From: a bacterium UBA6115 | Lineage (GTDB): Bacteria > Bacillota_A > Clostridia > Christensenellales > Aristaeellaceae | Direction of reading: 5' to 3' | DNA: 10,171 nucleotides | Assembly (NCBI GenBank): GCA_002428405.1 | Contig: DIWD01000025.1 | Span: 9,927 to 20,097 of the forward strand | Shown: piece by piece, positions 1 to 6,929 of the stretch | Layout: every line of letters starts with the position of its first letter | Position numbering within the stretch: the first letter of the stretch is position 1 | Position numbers and translations under genes: made by a program | Notes under the pieces: generated by a model | What the model was told of the DNA's origin: nothing | What the model saw: the letters and a program-made list of their open reading frames with translations, nothing else | Databases searched by the model: none

Positions 1-1034
1 TACCCGGCAGGCACGCGGCCGTCATTGGCGGTGATGGTATGGGTTCCCTGGCTGAGCGTCTGAGTTTCCAAATAGAGGCTGCTGCCCAGCAGGTCGCGGT
101 ATTCAACACTCAGGGAAGCTGTCATCATCGGGGAATAGGTAAAAATCACCTGGTTCTGGGAAACCGTGCCGTTGGCGTACACCGTTACCTGCACGCTGCG
201 CGCGCCTTGCAGCACATACCCGGCAGGCACGCGGCCGTCATCGGCGGTGATGGTATGGGTCCCCTGGGAAAGCGGCATCATCTGGGTGTACAGGATCGCG
301 CCAGCGCTGTCGCGATAGATGATCTGGATGTTTGCCTGGGACGGTGCCTTGTAAGTGAACACGATACCGCTTGGATATGCAAAGCCCTGATTGCTGACAT
401 AAACCACTACGCTGCGCGAAGAGGTCAGGGACATGCCGGCGGGCACCCGGCTGTCATCCGCGGTGATGGTGGCATAACCCGGCGGCAGGGTTCTTTTTTC
501 TGTGTACAGAACGCTCCCCATTTCATCCCGGTAGCTGACCGTCACTTCTGCGCTGGTCGGGCGGGGTGTCTGCACGATGGACTGGGAGATGATGAAGTTC
601 ACCGCTTCCGGCGCGGCTGTGCCGTAGTAGGAAACGATGACAACCGCATCAGACGCGCCGGTGAGGGTATATCCGGCGGGAATCCTGGTCACATCCGCGT
701 GCACCAGGTGCGTGCCCGGTGGCAGCGCGCGGTACTCGCTGGACATAACCTGATTATAGATGTTGCGGTAGTATACCGGCACAATGGCCTGCACCGCGGG
801 AGCGGGCGTTGCCTGCTGGTAGAGGGGTTCATAATTAAAGATGACGCCATTGGGGACAGCCTTGCCTGCAGCGTCAACGAAAACATAAACGCTCCTTGTG
901 CTGGTCAGGCGGTATCCGGGAACAAGGCTGTCATCCGCGGTGACAATGTTCTGGCCCGGCCTGACAGGCACTTCAACGGTCCTGAGGATTTGGCCCTGGG
1001 GAGTTCTATACTGTGCGGTGACATAGAACTGCGC
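1..1034 (-). repeat. Tandem intragenic repeats encoding MucBP-like modules
   Basis: Five in-frame units run from high to low coordinates: about 1034-798, 797-555, 554-333, 332-120 and 119 to the edge. The first two are longer and diverged (79 and 81 codons). The third and fourth are 74 and 71 codons, and the RVPAG motif recurs every 72 codons across the last three. At DNA level, bases 1-51 match 217-267 with only two mismatches, an offset of 216 bases. The last two units are therefore recent duplicates or are homogenised by recombination. Confidence 0.85.
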
Positions 1035-1355
1035 CCCAACCGGGATGGGCGTAGCATAGGGATAGAAGTAGACCAATCTGTCGCTGACATAGGCAAAGCT
1101 GCCGTCAGGCATCAGGATTTCATACCAGCCTGTCGGCACCTGCCCGGTCGTTTGGAACAGCTCTCCCGAGGAGGCTTTTCCAATGATGGGGTAATCCGTG
1201 CTGCCGCCGCTGCGCAGGTTCACGCTGCTGGTGCCGGTGATGGTGACCTCGCCTACGATGGTTGTTCCGTCAGCTGCGGCCGAAAGCGAAAAAAGCCCGG
1301 CCAGCAGCGATATCGCAAGCAGCAAGGCAATCGGTCTTGTTCTTTTCTTTTTCAT
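1..1355 (-). CDS. Exported SH3b-domain protein with MucBP-like repeats (3' end missing)
   Basis: At least 451 residues are visible and the frame is still open at the left edge. It starts at ATG 1355-1353, with AGAGGAG 6-7 bases upstream. Residues 1-28 form a signal peptide: KKK/R cluster, LLLAISLLAGLF core, SAAA before the likely cleavage site. Residues about 36-95 resemble a bacterial SH3 domain (VNLRSG, a GW, an FAYVSDR ending). From residue 108 come five repeats of about 71-81 residues, with the pattern YRD..G..LY....L..GTHTITADD.RVPAGY.L...RSV.V.V, then V.F.Y. This resembles MucBP-type adhesion or cell-wall repeats. I infer an envelope-associated or secreted protein; ligand and anchor are unknown because the C-terminus lies outside the window. 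SH3b domains often bind peptidoglycan, but no catalytic domain is visible. The family is clear; the function is not. Confidence 0.9.
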   Translation of the reverse strand, partial: MKKKRTRPIALLLAISLLAGLFSLSAAADGTTIVGEVTITGTSSVNLRSGGSTDYPIIGKASSGELFQTTGQVPTGWYEILMPDGSFAYVSDRLVYFYPYATPIPVGAQFYVTAQYRTPQGQILRTVEVPVRPGQNIVTADDSLVPGYRLTSTRSVYVFVDAAGKAVPNGVIFNYEPLYQQATPAPAVQAIVPVYYRNIYNQVMSSEYRALPPGTHLVHADVTRIPAGYTLTGASDAVVIVSYYGTAAPEAVNFIISQSIVQTPRPTSAEVTVSYRDEMGSVLYTEKRTLPPGYATITADDSRVPAGMSLTSSRSVVVYVSNQGFAYPSGIVFTYKAPSQANIQIIYRDSAGAILYTQMMPLSQGTHTITADDGRVPAGYVLQGARSVQVTVYANGTVSQNQVIFTYSPMMTASLSVEYRDLLGSSLYLETQTLSQGTHTITANDGRVPAG

Positions 1356-1407
1356 CTTGTTACTCCTCTGTCATGTCATTTCTCGGTGAAATTCTGTTTC
1401 TTCCTAT

Positions 1408-1413
1408 ATTATA
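1408..1413 (-). promoter_or_regulatory. Probable -10 box of the SH3b/MucBP gene
   Basis: On the minus strand this reads TATAAT, about 52 bases before the ATG at 1355. No good -35 box is seen at 17 bases, so the call rests on the -10 box, the spacing and the divergent gene layout. It lies only 30 bases from the -10 box of queH on the other strand. Confidence 0.5.
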
Positions 1414-1418
1414 ACCAG

Positions 1419-1449
1419 TTGTGCGGTACTTAAGTCAGCATGCTATAAT
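1419..1449 (+). promoter_or_regulatory. Promoter of queH, extended -10 type
   Basis: TGCTATAAT at 1441-1449 is an extended -10 element (TGnTATAAT). The best -35 candidate is a weak TTGTGC at 1419-1424 with a 19-base spacer, so the extended -10 probably carries most of the activity. The -10 box ends 26 bases before the GTG start at 1476, giving a short leader with AAGGGGG (1458-1464) as ribosome binding site. Confidence 0.65.
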
Positions 1450-1475
1450 GAAGCGGTAAGGGGGCAGGCAAGCGG

Positions 1476-2111
1476 GTGAGGAGAAAAAACAACTTCGACA
1501 GCCTGATGCAGGAGATCATCAAGGGGATGGACGGGGCAGCCGGAAAACCCCTGCTTTTGCTGCATGTCTGCTGCGCTCCCTGTTCAAGCGCGGTGCTTGA
1601 ACGATTGGCGGACGTGTTCCGCGTCATCGTATATTTTGATAATCCCAATATCGACAGCGCGGAGGAACATGACCTGCGCGCGGATGAGACGGTGCGCCTG
1701 GTCCATTTGACCGGCTGGGCTGAGCAGGTCATTGTTCTTCCCTATGATCCTGCCGCCTTCAAAACTGCCGTGAGCGGACTTGAGGGAGAGCCGGAGGGCG
1801 GGGCGCGCTGTGAGGCTTGTTTCCGCCTGCGCCTTTCGCGCTCCGCAGCCAAAGCTGTGGAACTGGGCTGCTCCTTCTTTTCCACTACCCTGACACTCAG
1901 CCCGAGGAAGGATGCTGCTTTGCTGAATGACCTGGGGCACGATGCCGGCGAGGCCGCCGGAATACCGTTTCTCCCAAGTGATTTCAAGAAACGGGGAGGG
2001 TATCAGCGTTCCATTGTTCTCAGTCAAAAGTTCAGCCTTTACCGTCAGGATTACTGCGGGTGCGCCTTTTCCCGCCGCCATTCATCAAGTCCCGCAGGGA
2101 GGGAACCCTGA
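1476..2111 (+). CDS. queH: Epoxyqueuosine reductase QueH (DUF208 family)
   Basis: This 211-residue protein carries the QueH signatures in order: LLLHVCCAPCSS (Cys32, Cys33, Cys36), VYFDNPNI (about 52-59), RCEACFRLRL (Cys112, Cys115), FFSTTLTLSPRKD (about 134-146), DFKKRGGYQRS, and YRQDYCGC near the C-terminus (Cys194, Cys196). QueH reduces epoxyqueuosine to queuosine in the tRNA wobble position, using a bound Fe-S cluster; it is the non-homologous alternative to the cobalamin enzyme QueG. The start is GTG at 1476: it keeps the NFDSLMQEI segment that matches the family's N-terminus, and an AAGGGGG lies upstream. An internal ATG at 1506 would lose that segment. The gene stands alone, with no other queuosine gene in the window, so the organism probably makes or salvages the precursor elsewhere. 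Confidence 0.95.
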   Translation: MRRKNNFDSLMQEIIKGMDGAAGKPLLLLHVCCAPCSSAVLERLADVFRVIVYFDNPNIDSAEEHDLRADETVRLVHLTGWAEQVIVLPYDPAAFKTAVSGLEGEPEGGARCEACFRLRLSRSAAKAVELGCSFFSTTLTLSPRKDAALLNDLGHDAGEAAGIPFLPSDFKKRGGYQRSIVLSQKFSLYRQDYCGCAFSRRHSSSPAGREP

Positions 2112-2132
2112 CAGTTTCTCTTCCTGTAACAT

Positions 2133-2157
2133 GAAAACGGGCGGAAAGCCCGTTTTC
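2133..2157. terminator. Hairpin between convergent queH and DUF2804 genes
   Basis: GAAAACGGGC (2133-2142) pairs perfectly with GCCCGTTTTC (2148-2157) around a 5-base GGAAA loop. It sits 21 bases after the queH stop and 9 bases beyond the stop of the minus-strand gene. The T run is short (four, inside the stem), so termination may be moderate, but the symmetry suits both directions. Confidence 0.65.
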
Positions 2158-2166
2158 GTGCATCAT

Positions 2167-3204
2167 CTACCACTTATTGGATACCTTCTCAAGGAAACCC
2201 GTCAGGCCCTGGACAACCAGCTGTCTGCCGTCGTCCAGCACCGCTGTGCCTGTGAAGCGGCCAAAGACCTGATGCTGGCGGGAAGCCAGAAAAAGGAGAT
2301 CCATGTCAGCGGACCGGTCAAGCATGGGTTTAAATCGCAGATCAAGCCGCCCTGCGTCATCTCTGACCTTCCAGACGCCCAGATAATCCTCCTTTGATCC
2401 CTTCAGCGGAATATCAAAGGACACTGCCCCCAGTTTATGGGCTTTGCCGCTGAAGAACAGCATATTTTCCGTGGCCCCGGAAGGGTCTCCGAAACCATAC
2501 CCCAGATTCATCCCGAATGGCTTTCCCTCAATGATACCGGAAGATGAGCCCCAGTACCAGGTATTGCGGTAGGGCCATACGCCCCGGCCCCAGTCCAGCA
2601 CGCCGAAGGACGCGGCAGGGGAGAAGAGGTACTCGCGGTCCAAAAAGATGACCCGCCCCTCCGCGGGCATACAGTTGATTTTCTGGTTGTAGTAGAAGTG
2701 CTTCGGCTTGTTTTTGAAAGGCATCACGATGACCATGCTGTCCGCCTCCGGCTCCATCAGCTCAACATCAAACAACAGCGGCCTGCCTTTGCCGCCAAAA
2801 TCATACATATGCCCGTATAATTGGCGCCTGCCCCCGCCTGCCCGAAATGTCAGTTCATAATCCTTCCCGGCGGCGCGGGTCACCCCGTCCCTTGAGGTGG
2901 AAGGCAGGTTTCTCTTTCCCACGGGAAAGAAAACCATCTTTGTCGCAGTGCGCTGTTCATTTTTTTCAAAATCAAGCAGGCTCACGCTGTCAAGGCCCAT
3001 GTACCCATTGTCTGAAACCGTCAGGGCCAACGCGTAGGCATCATTCATGATAAGGTAGTAATCCCATTCCTTGATGCGCCATTTGGCCGCGCGGATCCTG
3101 CCGCGGTCATAGGTTTTCATCTGGCTGACGGCGTATCCGGTTTCGCTGAGCAGACCTTCCCTTGTGTGCAACGGACCCTCTGCCAGGATTCTCTTCTGTA
3201 TCAT
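2167..3204 (-). CDS. DUF2804 family protein
   Basis: This is a 345-residue protein with no signal peptide or membrane segment. It fits DUF2804 by length and by the conserved block FGVLDWGRGVWPYRNTWYW at about 200-218, preceded by FYYNQKINCMPAEG at about 170-183. It also shows WDYYLI near residue 47 and many aromatic, Gly and Asp residues typical of a beta-rich fold. The biochemical function of the family is not known to me, and I assign none. It starts at ATG 3204-3202, with GGAGG only 4 bases upstream, a tight but usable spacing. It is transcribed alone from a good promoter at 3250-3222 and is divergent from the AmmeMemoRadiSam operon. Its 3' end faces queH across the hairpin at 2133-2157. 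Confidence 0.85.
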   Translation of the reverse strand: MIQKRILAEGPLHTREGLLSETGYAVSQMKTYDRGRIRAAKWRIKEWDYYLIMNDAYALALTVSDNGYMGLDSVSLLDFEKNEQRTATKMVFFPVGKRNLPSTSRDGVTRAAGKDYELTFRAGGGRRQLYGHMYDFGGKGRPLLFDVELMEPEADSMVIVMPFKNKPKHFYYNQKINCMPAEGRVIFLDREYLFSPAASFGVLDWGRGVWPYRNTWYWGSSSGIIEGKPFGMNLGYGFGDPSGATENMLFFSGKAHKLGAVSFDIPLKGSKEDYLGVWKVRDDAGRLDLRFKPMLDRSADMDLLFLASRQHQVFGRFTGTAVLDDGRQLVVQGLTGFLEKVSNKW

Positions 3205-3221
3205 ACATCCTCCGATAAGTC

Positions 3222-3250
3222 AGTATAAACTTTATGTGGTTTTTGGTCAA
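3222..3250 (-). promoter_or_regulatory. Sigma-70-type promoter of the DUF2804 gene
   Basis: On the minus strand, TTGACC (3250-3245) and TATACT (3227-3222) are separated by exactly 17 bases. The -10 ends 17 bases before the ATG at 3204. The -35 box overlaps that of the plus-strand promoter for the neighbouring operon. Confidence 0.75.
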
Positions 3251-3272
3251 ACCGACGCCAGGGTGGTATAAT
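3243..3272 (+). promoter_or_regulatory. Promoter of the AmmeMemoRadiSam operon, extended -10
   Basis: TGGTATAAT (3264-3272) is an extended -10 element with a perfect TATAAT. TTGGTC at 3243-3248, with an 18-base spacer, is a plausible weak -35. It physically overlaps the -35 of the divergent DUF2804 promoter. Confidence 0.7.
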
Positions 3273-3297
3273 ATGACAGAGGAAGGGTGTGGATAAA

Positions 3298-4152
3298 ATG
3301 GCAATGAACGGCGGCGTTATCATGCCCCATCCGCCGCTTCTCCTTCCCCAGGTGGGCCGCGGCGGGGAAAAGCAGATTTCCAAAACATCATTCGCATGTC
3401 GGGAAGCTTCAGCCTGGATCATGGGTATAAAGCCGGATACCCTGGTTATCATTTCGCCGCATAGCGTGATTTACAGGGATTCCCTGCATATTTCACCCGG
3501 TATACGCGCGTCGGGCAATTTCTCTCGTTTCGGCGCGCCCGATGCGGGTTTTGAGGCGGAATATGACCGGGAACTGGTCGGGGCGATCCTCCGGACCGCC
3601 CATGATAAAGGACTTCCTGTTGATGCGGAGTGGGAGCGCGACCCTTCAATGGATCACGGCACGATGGTGCCGATGTATTTCCTCAGCCAGGCGGAGGGCT
3701 GGCCGCCGCCCCTTGGCGTTATGCGCGTCGGACTCTCCGGCTTATCCTTCGCCGACCACTATCGCCTGGGCAAGTGCATCAGTGAAGCGGCGGAAGAACT
3801 AAACCGCAGAATCGGCATCGTGGCCAGCGGGGATCTTTCGCATTATGTGCGGGAAGACGGACCGTATGGCTTTCGCCCGGAGGGACCGGAATATGATCAA
3901 ATCCTTATGGATATCATAGGCCGTGCGGCATTTGGCGAACTCCTGGACATGGACAGGCGGTTTTGCGATCGCGCGGGGGAATGCGGGCAGCGCAGTTTCC
4001 TTATCCTGGCAGGCGCCCTTGACGGGCAGGAGGTTGACGCGAGGATCCTGTCCTATGAGAGCATTACCGGCGTGGGGTATGGCGTGGGTATTTTCCGGCC
4101 GGCTGGCGCGAACAGCAGGAGGTGTTTCCTTCAGGGAGGTAAAACAGGATGA
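3298..4152 (+). CDS. LigB/Memo-like protein of the AmmeMemoRadiSam system (split protein A, N-terminal part)
   Basis: This protein of about 284 residues belongs to the class III extradiol dioxygenase (LigB) / Memo superfamily. Putative metal-site motifs are present: MPHPP (His11), ISPHS (His55), DHG (His120) and SGDLSH (Asp179, His182), with GECGQRS (Cys229) further on. In many Clostridia, as I recall, this domain is the N-terminal half of a fusion with AMMECR1 called AmmeMemoRadiSam system protein A; here it ends separately. The pathway and substrate are unknown, and dioxygenase activity should not be assumed. I place the start at ATG 3298, 10 bases after AGGAAGGG (3280-3287); GTG 3289 is possible, adding three residues, but leaves only 1-3 bases of spacing. 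The stop overlaps the next ATG as ATGA, which implies translational coupling. Confidence 0.88.
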   Translation: MAMNGGVIMPHPPLLLPQVGRGGEKQISKTSFACREASAWIMGIKPDTLVIISPHSVIYRDSLHISPGIRASGNFSRFGAPDAGFEAEYDRELVGAILRTAHDKGLPVDAEWERDPSMDHGTMVPMYFLSQAEGWPPPLGVMRVGLSGLSFADHYRLGKCISEAAEELNRRIGIVASGDLSHYVREDGPYGFRPEGPEYDQILMDIIGRAAFGELLDMDRRFCDRAGECGQRSFLILAGALDGQEVDARILSYESITGVGYGVGIFRPAGANSRRCFLQGGKTG

Positions 4153-4673
4153 ATCCTATCATTCAAGACATATATGTGCGCCTGGCTGTAATGTCCTTCA
4201 AGCACTATCTGAAGAACCGCAGGATGATGAAGCGGCCGGAAAACCTGCCGGATGAATTGACCCAAACCCGCGCGGGGTGCTTTGTGACCCTGCACAAGGG
4301 AGGCAGGCTGCGCGGCTGCATTGGGACCATTTCGCCCGTCCAGGCCTGCCTGGCGGATGAAATCATTGCAAACGCGGTCAGCGCCGCCGTAGGTGACCCG
4401 CGCTTTTCCCCGGTGCGCGAAGAGGAGATACCGGATATTGACTGTTCGGTGGATGTCCTGTCGGAGCCGGAGGATATAGCGTCCAGGGATGAACTGGATG
4501 TCAGGAAATATGGCGTCATCGTTTCCAGGGGCTCAAGGCGCGGCCTGCTGCTCCCCGACCTTGAAGGTGTGGATACCGTGGAGGAGCAGGTGTCAATCGC
4601 CCTTGGGAAAGCCGGTATCAGGGAGGATGAACCCGTCCGGCTGCAGCGTTTCCTCGTGGTACGGCACGAATGA
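4149..4673 (+). CDS. AMMECR1-domain protein (split AmmeMemoRadiSam protein A, C-terminal part)
   Basis: This 174-residue protein spans a complete AMMECR1 domain. Its signature LRGCIGT is at residues 54-60, with the invariant Cys57. Before it are YVRLA and RAGCFVTL; after it come DPRFSPV and DCSVDVLSEPE, all typical of the family. The molecular role of AMMECR1 is unresolved; the conserved RGCIGT loop suggests a binding or catalytic site. The ATG at 4149 overlaps the upstream stop (ATGA) and has AGGGAGGT at 4133-4140, 8 bases away, so the split from the LigB-like gene is genuine and not an obvious frameshift. Its own stop overlaps the radical SAM start in the same way. Confidence 0.92.
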   Translation: MNPIIQDIYVRLAVMSFKHYLKNRRMMKRPENLPDELTQTRAGCFVTLHKGGRLRGCIGTISPVQACLADEIIANAVSAAVGDPRFSPVREEEIPDIDCSVDVLSEPEDIASRDELDVRKYGVIVSRGSRRGLLLPDLEGVDTVEEQVSIALGKAGIREDEPVRLQRFLVVRHE

Positions 4674-5494
4674 CAGAATGCCCCCTGTGTCCGCGGCGAT
4701 GCGCCCTGCGGGAGGGGCAGACAGGCGCATGCCGCGCCAGGTCAAATCGCGGCGGGCGGATCATACCGCTGGGATATGGCAAGCTGACCAGTCTGGCTCT
4801 TGACCCCGTTGAAAAAAAGCCGCTTGCGCGTTTTCATCCCGGCGCATACATTCTCTCCGCCGGCAGCTTTGGCTGCAATATGGCCTGCTTTTTTTGCCAG
4901 AACGCCGAAATCTCCTTTGCGCGTCAAGAGGATATGCCCCTCAGGCAGATGCAGCCGCAAGAATTGGTCCGACTCGCGGAAAGCCTGGTGCCCGGGGGGA
5001 ATATCGGCCTTGCCTTTACCTACAATGAACCGCTGCTGAACCACGAATACATCAGGGACTGCGCCGTGCTGCTCAGGGAGCGCGGGCTGAAGACCGTGCT
5101 GGTGACCAATGGCTGCTTTCACCTGGAGCCGCTGGGGGATTTGCTAAAACTGGTTGACGCGATGAACATCGACCTGAAGGGGTTTACTCCCGCCTGGTAT
5201 GCTCGCCTCGGCGGGGATCTGGAAACTGTGAAAACGTTTATCAAAACTGCCGTTGTGACCGCCCATGTCGAGGTGACCACGCTGGTGGTTCCGGGTGAAA
5301 ACGACAGTGCGGATGAAATCGGGGCGCTCGCGTCCTGGCTGGCATCGCTCAATCCGGAGACGCCCCTGCACCTGAGCCGGTTCTTTCCCCGCCACAAGGC
5401 AGCCGGATACCCTCCCACGGATCCAGCCGCCCTGATGAGGCTCTGCGAAGAAGCGCGAAAGCATTTGAAACATGTCAACGCGGGCAATCTTTAA
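4670..5494 (+). CDS. amrS: AmmeMemoRadiSam system radical SAM enzyme
   Basis: The 274-residue protein has the radical SAM cluster motif CX3CX2C in GCNMACFFC (Cys69, Cys73, Cys76), which holds the [4Fe-4S] cluster that cleaves S-adenosylmethionine. A second Cys motif at the N-terminus, CPLCPRRC then GQTGAC (Cys4, 7, 11, 21), is characteristic of this subfamily, related to pyruvate formate-lyase activating enzymes. AFTYNEPLL (about 114-122) corresponds to the region near the SAM amino group, and VTTLVVPGEND and SRFFPRHK are also conserved. The substrate is unknown. Co-transcription with AMMECR1 and the LigB/Memo-like gene suggests the three proteins act on one process, perhaps modification of a protein or small molecule. 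ATG 4670 overlaps the upstream TGA. The stop lies 3 bases from the end of the convergent MocR gene, with no terminator in between. Confidence 0.93.
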   Translation: MTECPLCPRRCALREGQTGACRARSNRGGRIIPLGYGKLTSLALDPVEKKPLARFHPGAYILSAGSFGCNMACFFCQNAEISFARQEDMPLRQMQPQELVRLAESLVPGGNIGLAFTYNEPLLNHEYIRDCAVLLRERGLKTVLVTNGCFHLEPLGDLLKLVDAMNIDLKGFTPAWYARLGGDLETVKTFIKTAVVTAHVEVTTLVVPGENDSADEIGALASWLASLNPETPLHLSRFFPRHKAAGYPPTDPAALMRLCEEARKHLKHVNAGNL

Positions 5495-5497
5495 GGG

Positions 5498-6874
5498 TTA
5501 TACTTTCCATACCTTCCGGAGCAGGGCAACGGCTTCGTCGATCTGCTCATCCGCGATCCCTGCAAAACCCATCACCAGTGAGGGCGGGAGCTTTGCTTCC
5601 CGGCAATAGGAGGATAGCCCCTTCAGCGGGATGCCGGCTCTGCCAGCCTGTGCGATCAGATCTTCCTCGCTTTTCCCTTCAATCCTGAAAATAAAATGCA
5701 GTCCGGCCTCATGGCCTGAGATCCGGCTTCCGGGAATCAGCGACAGTTTCGCGCACAAAGCCCGGCAGCGTTTCTGGTAAGCGCCGGCCGCCCGGCGAAG
5801 GTGTCGGGTGTAATGCCCTTCACTCACCAGCCGGGCCATCGCGCGTTGCTCAAAGCGGGATACGCTGTCACCGCTGCGCAGCCCGGATGCTTCATACTTT
5901 TTCATCAGGTTCTCCGGCAGCGCCATGTAGGCAACGCGGATGCCCGGCGCCAGTGTGCGTGAAAACGTGCTGATATATACCGTCCGGCTTCCGCCCATGG
6001 CCTGAAGCGCAGGCAGCGGCCGGCTGGCATATCGGAATTCACTGTCATAGTCGTCTTCCAGGATGTAGCGCTCTCTTCCGCCCTGCGCCCAGTGGAGCAG
6101 CTCTGTGCGGCGTCCCGCCGGCATGCTCACGCCCGTCGGAAACTGATGGGCGGGGGTTACATACAGGATATTTGCCCCGGACACATACACCGCGCCTGGC
6201 AGGATCCCCTGCTCGTCCATTTCCAGGGGATATGCGGTGTGTCCCAGCCGCTCCAGCGCGCGGGCCGCCTCGGGATAGCCTGGATCCTCGAAACCGATCC
6301 TGGAGGGTTTATCCAGAATTATTCCGATGATCCCCATCAGCTGCTCCACCCCTGAACCGATGACCACGTTCTCAGGCCCGCAGCGCACGCCGCGGTACTG
6401 GTACAGGAAATCGCTCAGCGCTTCCCTCAGGCTGGGCTCGCCTTTGGCAGGGCCCTTTTTAAGCAGTTCAGGCTCCCTGACCAGGGTCTCCCGGATCAGC
6501 CGGGTCCATTTGGTTCCCGGAAAAAGGCGGATGTCCGCGGCCTGAGGCGAGAAATCATACCTGGGCGCTTGAATGGTTTCAGCCCGCTTTTCCGATTTGG
6601 GCATAGAGGGCGGCTGAGCCAAGGGCTGGATCTCCTCAACGAAAAGGCCCCTTCGCGGCTCTGTACGCAAAAATCCCTCTGCTTTCAACAGCTCAATGGC
6701 AATGTTCACGGTTTGTTCGCTGATGCCCAAATGCCTGCTCATCTCCCGCCTGGACGGTATCTGTGTGCCACCTGCAAGACGTCCTTGAGCGATGTCCCGC
6801 GCGATAAAGCGGTACAGCTGCTCATAGAGGGGGATGCCACTTTGCCGTTCCAGCGGATAGGTCAGGTCGTTCAT
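5498..6874 (-). CDS. MocR-family regulator (GntR HTH + aminotransferase fold) lacking the PLP lysine
   Basis: From ATG 6874 this is 458 residues. A GntR-type winged helix covers about residues 8-82 (PLYEQLYRFIARDI, IPSRREMSRHLGISEQTV, EGFLRTEPRRGLFV), followed by a short linker and a fold-type I aminotransferase domain. PLP-site motifs are kept: GSGVEQ (173-178), EDPGYP (196-201), TPAHQFPTG (240-248), EDDYDSEF (273-280, Asp275). The Schiff-base motif, usually SK, reads STFSRTLAPGIR with Arg306 (codon CGC, 5959-5957). MocR proteins sense PLP-linked metabolites and control amino acid, GABA, taurine or vitamin B6 genes. A longer start at 6901 lacks a ribosome binding site; ATG 6874 has AGAGG about 6 bases upstream and begins nearer the usual family start. 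It is divergent from the ECF S gene, its likely target. Confidence 0.93.
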   Translation of the reverse strand: MNDLTYPLERQSGIPLYEQLYRFIARDIAQGRLAGGTQIPSRREMSRHLGISEQTVNIAIELLKAEGFLRTEPRRGLFVEEIQPLAQPPSMPKSEKRAETIQAPRYDFSPQAADIRLFPGTKWTRLIRETLVREPELLKKGPAKGEPSLREALSDFLYQYRGVRCGPENVVIGSGVEQLMGIIGIILDKPSRIGFEDPGYPEAARALERLGHTAYPLEMDEQGILPGAVYVSGANILYVTPAHQFPTGVSMPAGRRTELLHWAQGGRERYILEDDYDSEFRYASRPLPALQAMGGSRTVYISTFSRTLAPGIRVAYMALPENLMKKYEASGLRSGDSVSRFEQRAMARLVSEGHYTRHLRRAAGAYQKRCRALCAKLSLIPGSRISGHEAGLHFIFRIEGKSEEDLIAQAGRAGIPLKGLSSYCREAKLPPSLVMGFAGIADEQIDEAVALLRKVWKV

Positions 6875-6883
6875 GTTCAACCT

Positions 6884-6929
6884 CTGGTATTGCCAAATCA
6901 TATCAAACTGGTACTTTTATAAAGACCAG
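6884..6929. promoter_or_regulatory. Candidate MocR operator: three ACCAG repeats
   Basis: CTGGTA occurs at 6884-6889 and 6908-6913 in the same orientation, 24 bases apart; on the minus strand these read AATACCAG and AGTACCAG. An inverted copy, AGACCAG, is at 6923-6929, forming with the second copy an imperfect inverted repeat across 6908-6929. Possible -10 boxes TATGAT lie at 6904-6899 (minus) and 6937-6942 (plus), so the repeats sit among the divergent start signals. Repeated ACCA-type sites suit MocR proteins, but assignment as an operator is inference. Confidence 0.45.

Noticed and set aside
217..267. Possible CRISPR-like or mobile repeat because of the near-identical copy at 1-51
   Set aside because: The copies are in-frame parts of protein repeats at a 216-base period, with no spacers, terminal inverted repeats or transposase.
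39..1433. A 464-codon open frame on the plus strand across the whole left region
   Set aside because: It lies codon-for-codon antisense to the signal-peptide/SH3b/repeat gene. Sense codons that would create antisense stops (TTA, CTA, TCA) are nearly unused in a GC-rich gene, which keeps the opposite strand open. It has no recognisable domain, and no ribosome binding site is evident at its ATG.
1584..2397. Open frames overlapping queH on the minus strand (1584-2081) and crossing its end on the plus strand (1927-2397)
   Set aside because: Both overlap well-supported genes in other frames, show no family motifs, and the second runs through the hairpin at 2133-2157 and into the DUF2804 gene.
6875..6901. 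Nine-residue N-terminal extension of the MocR regulator
   Set aside because: ATG 6901 has no ribosome binding site, and a candidate -10 box (6904-6899) overlaps it. ATG 6874 has AGAGG at a suitable distance.
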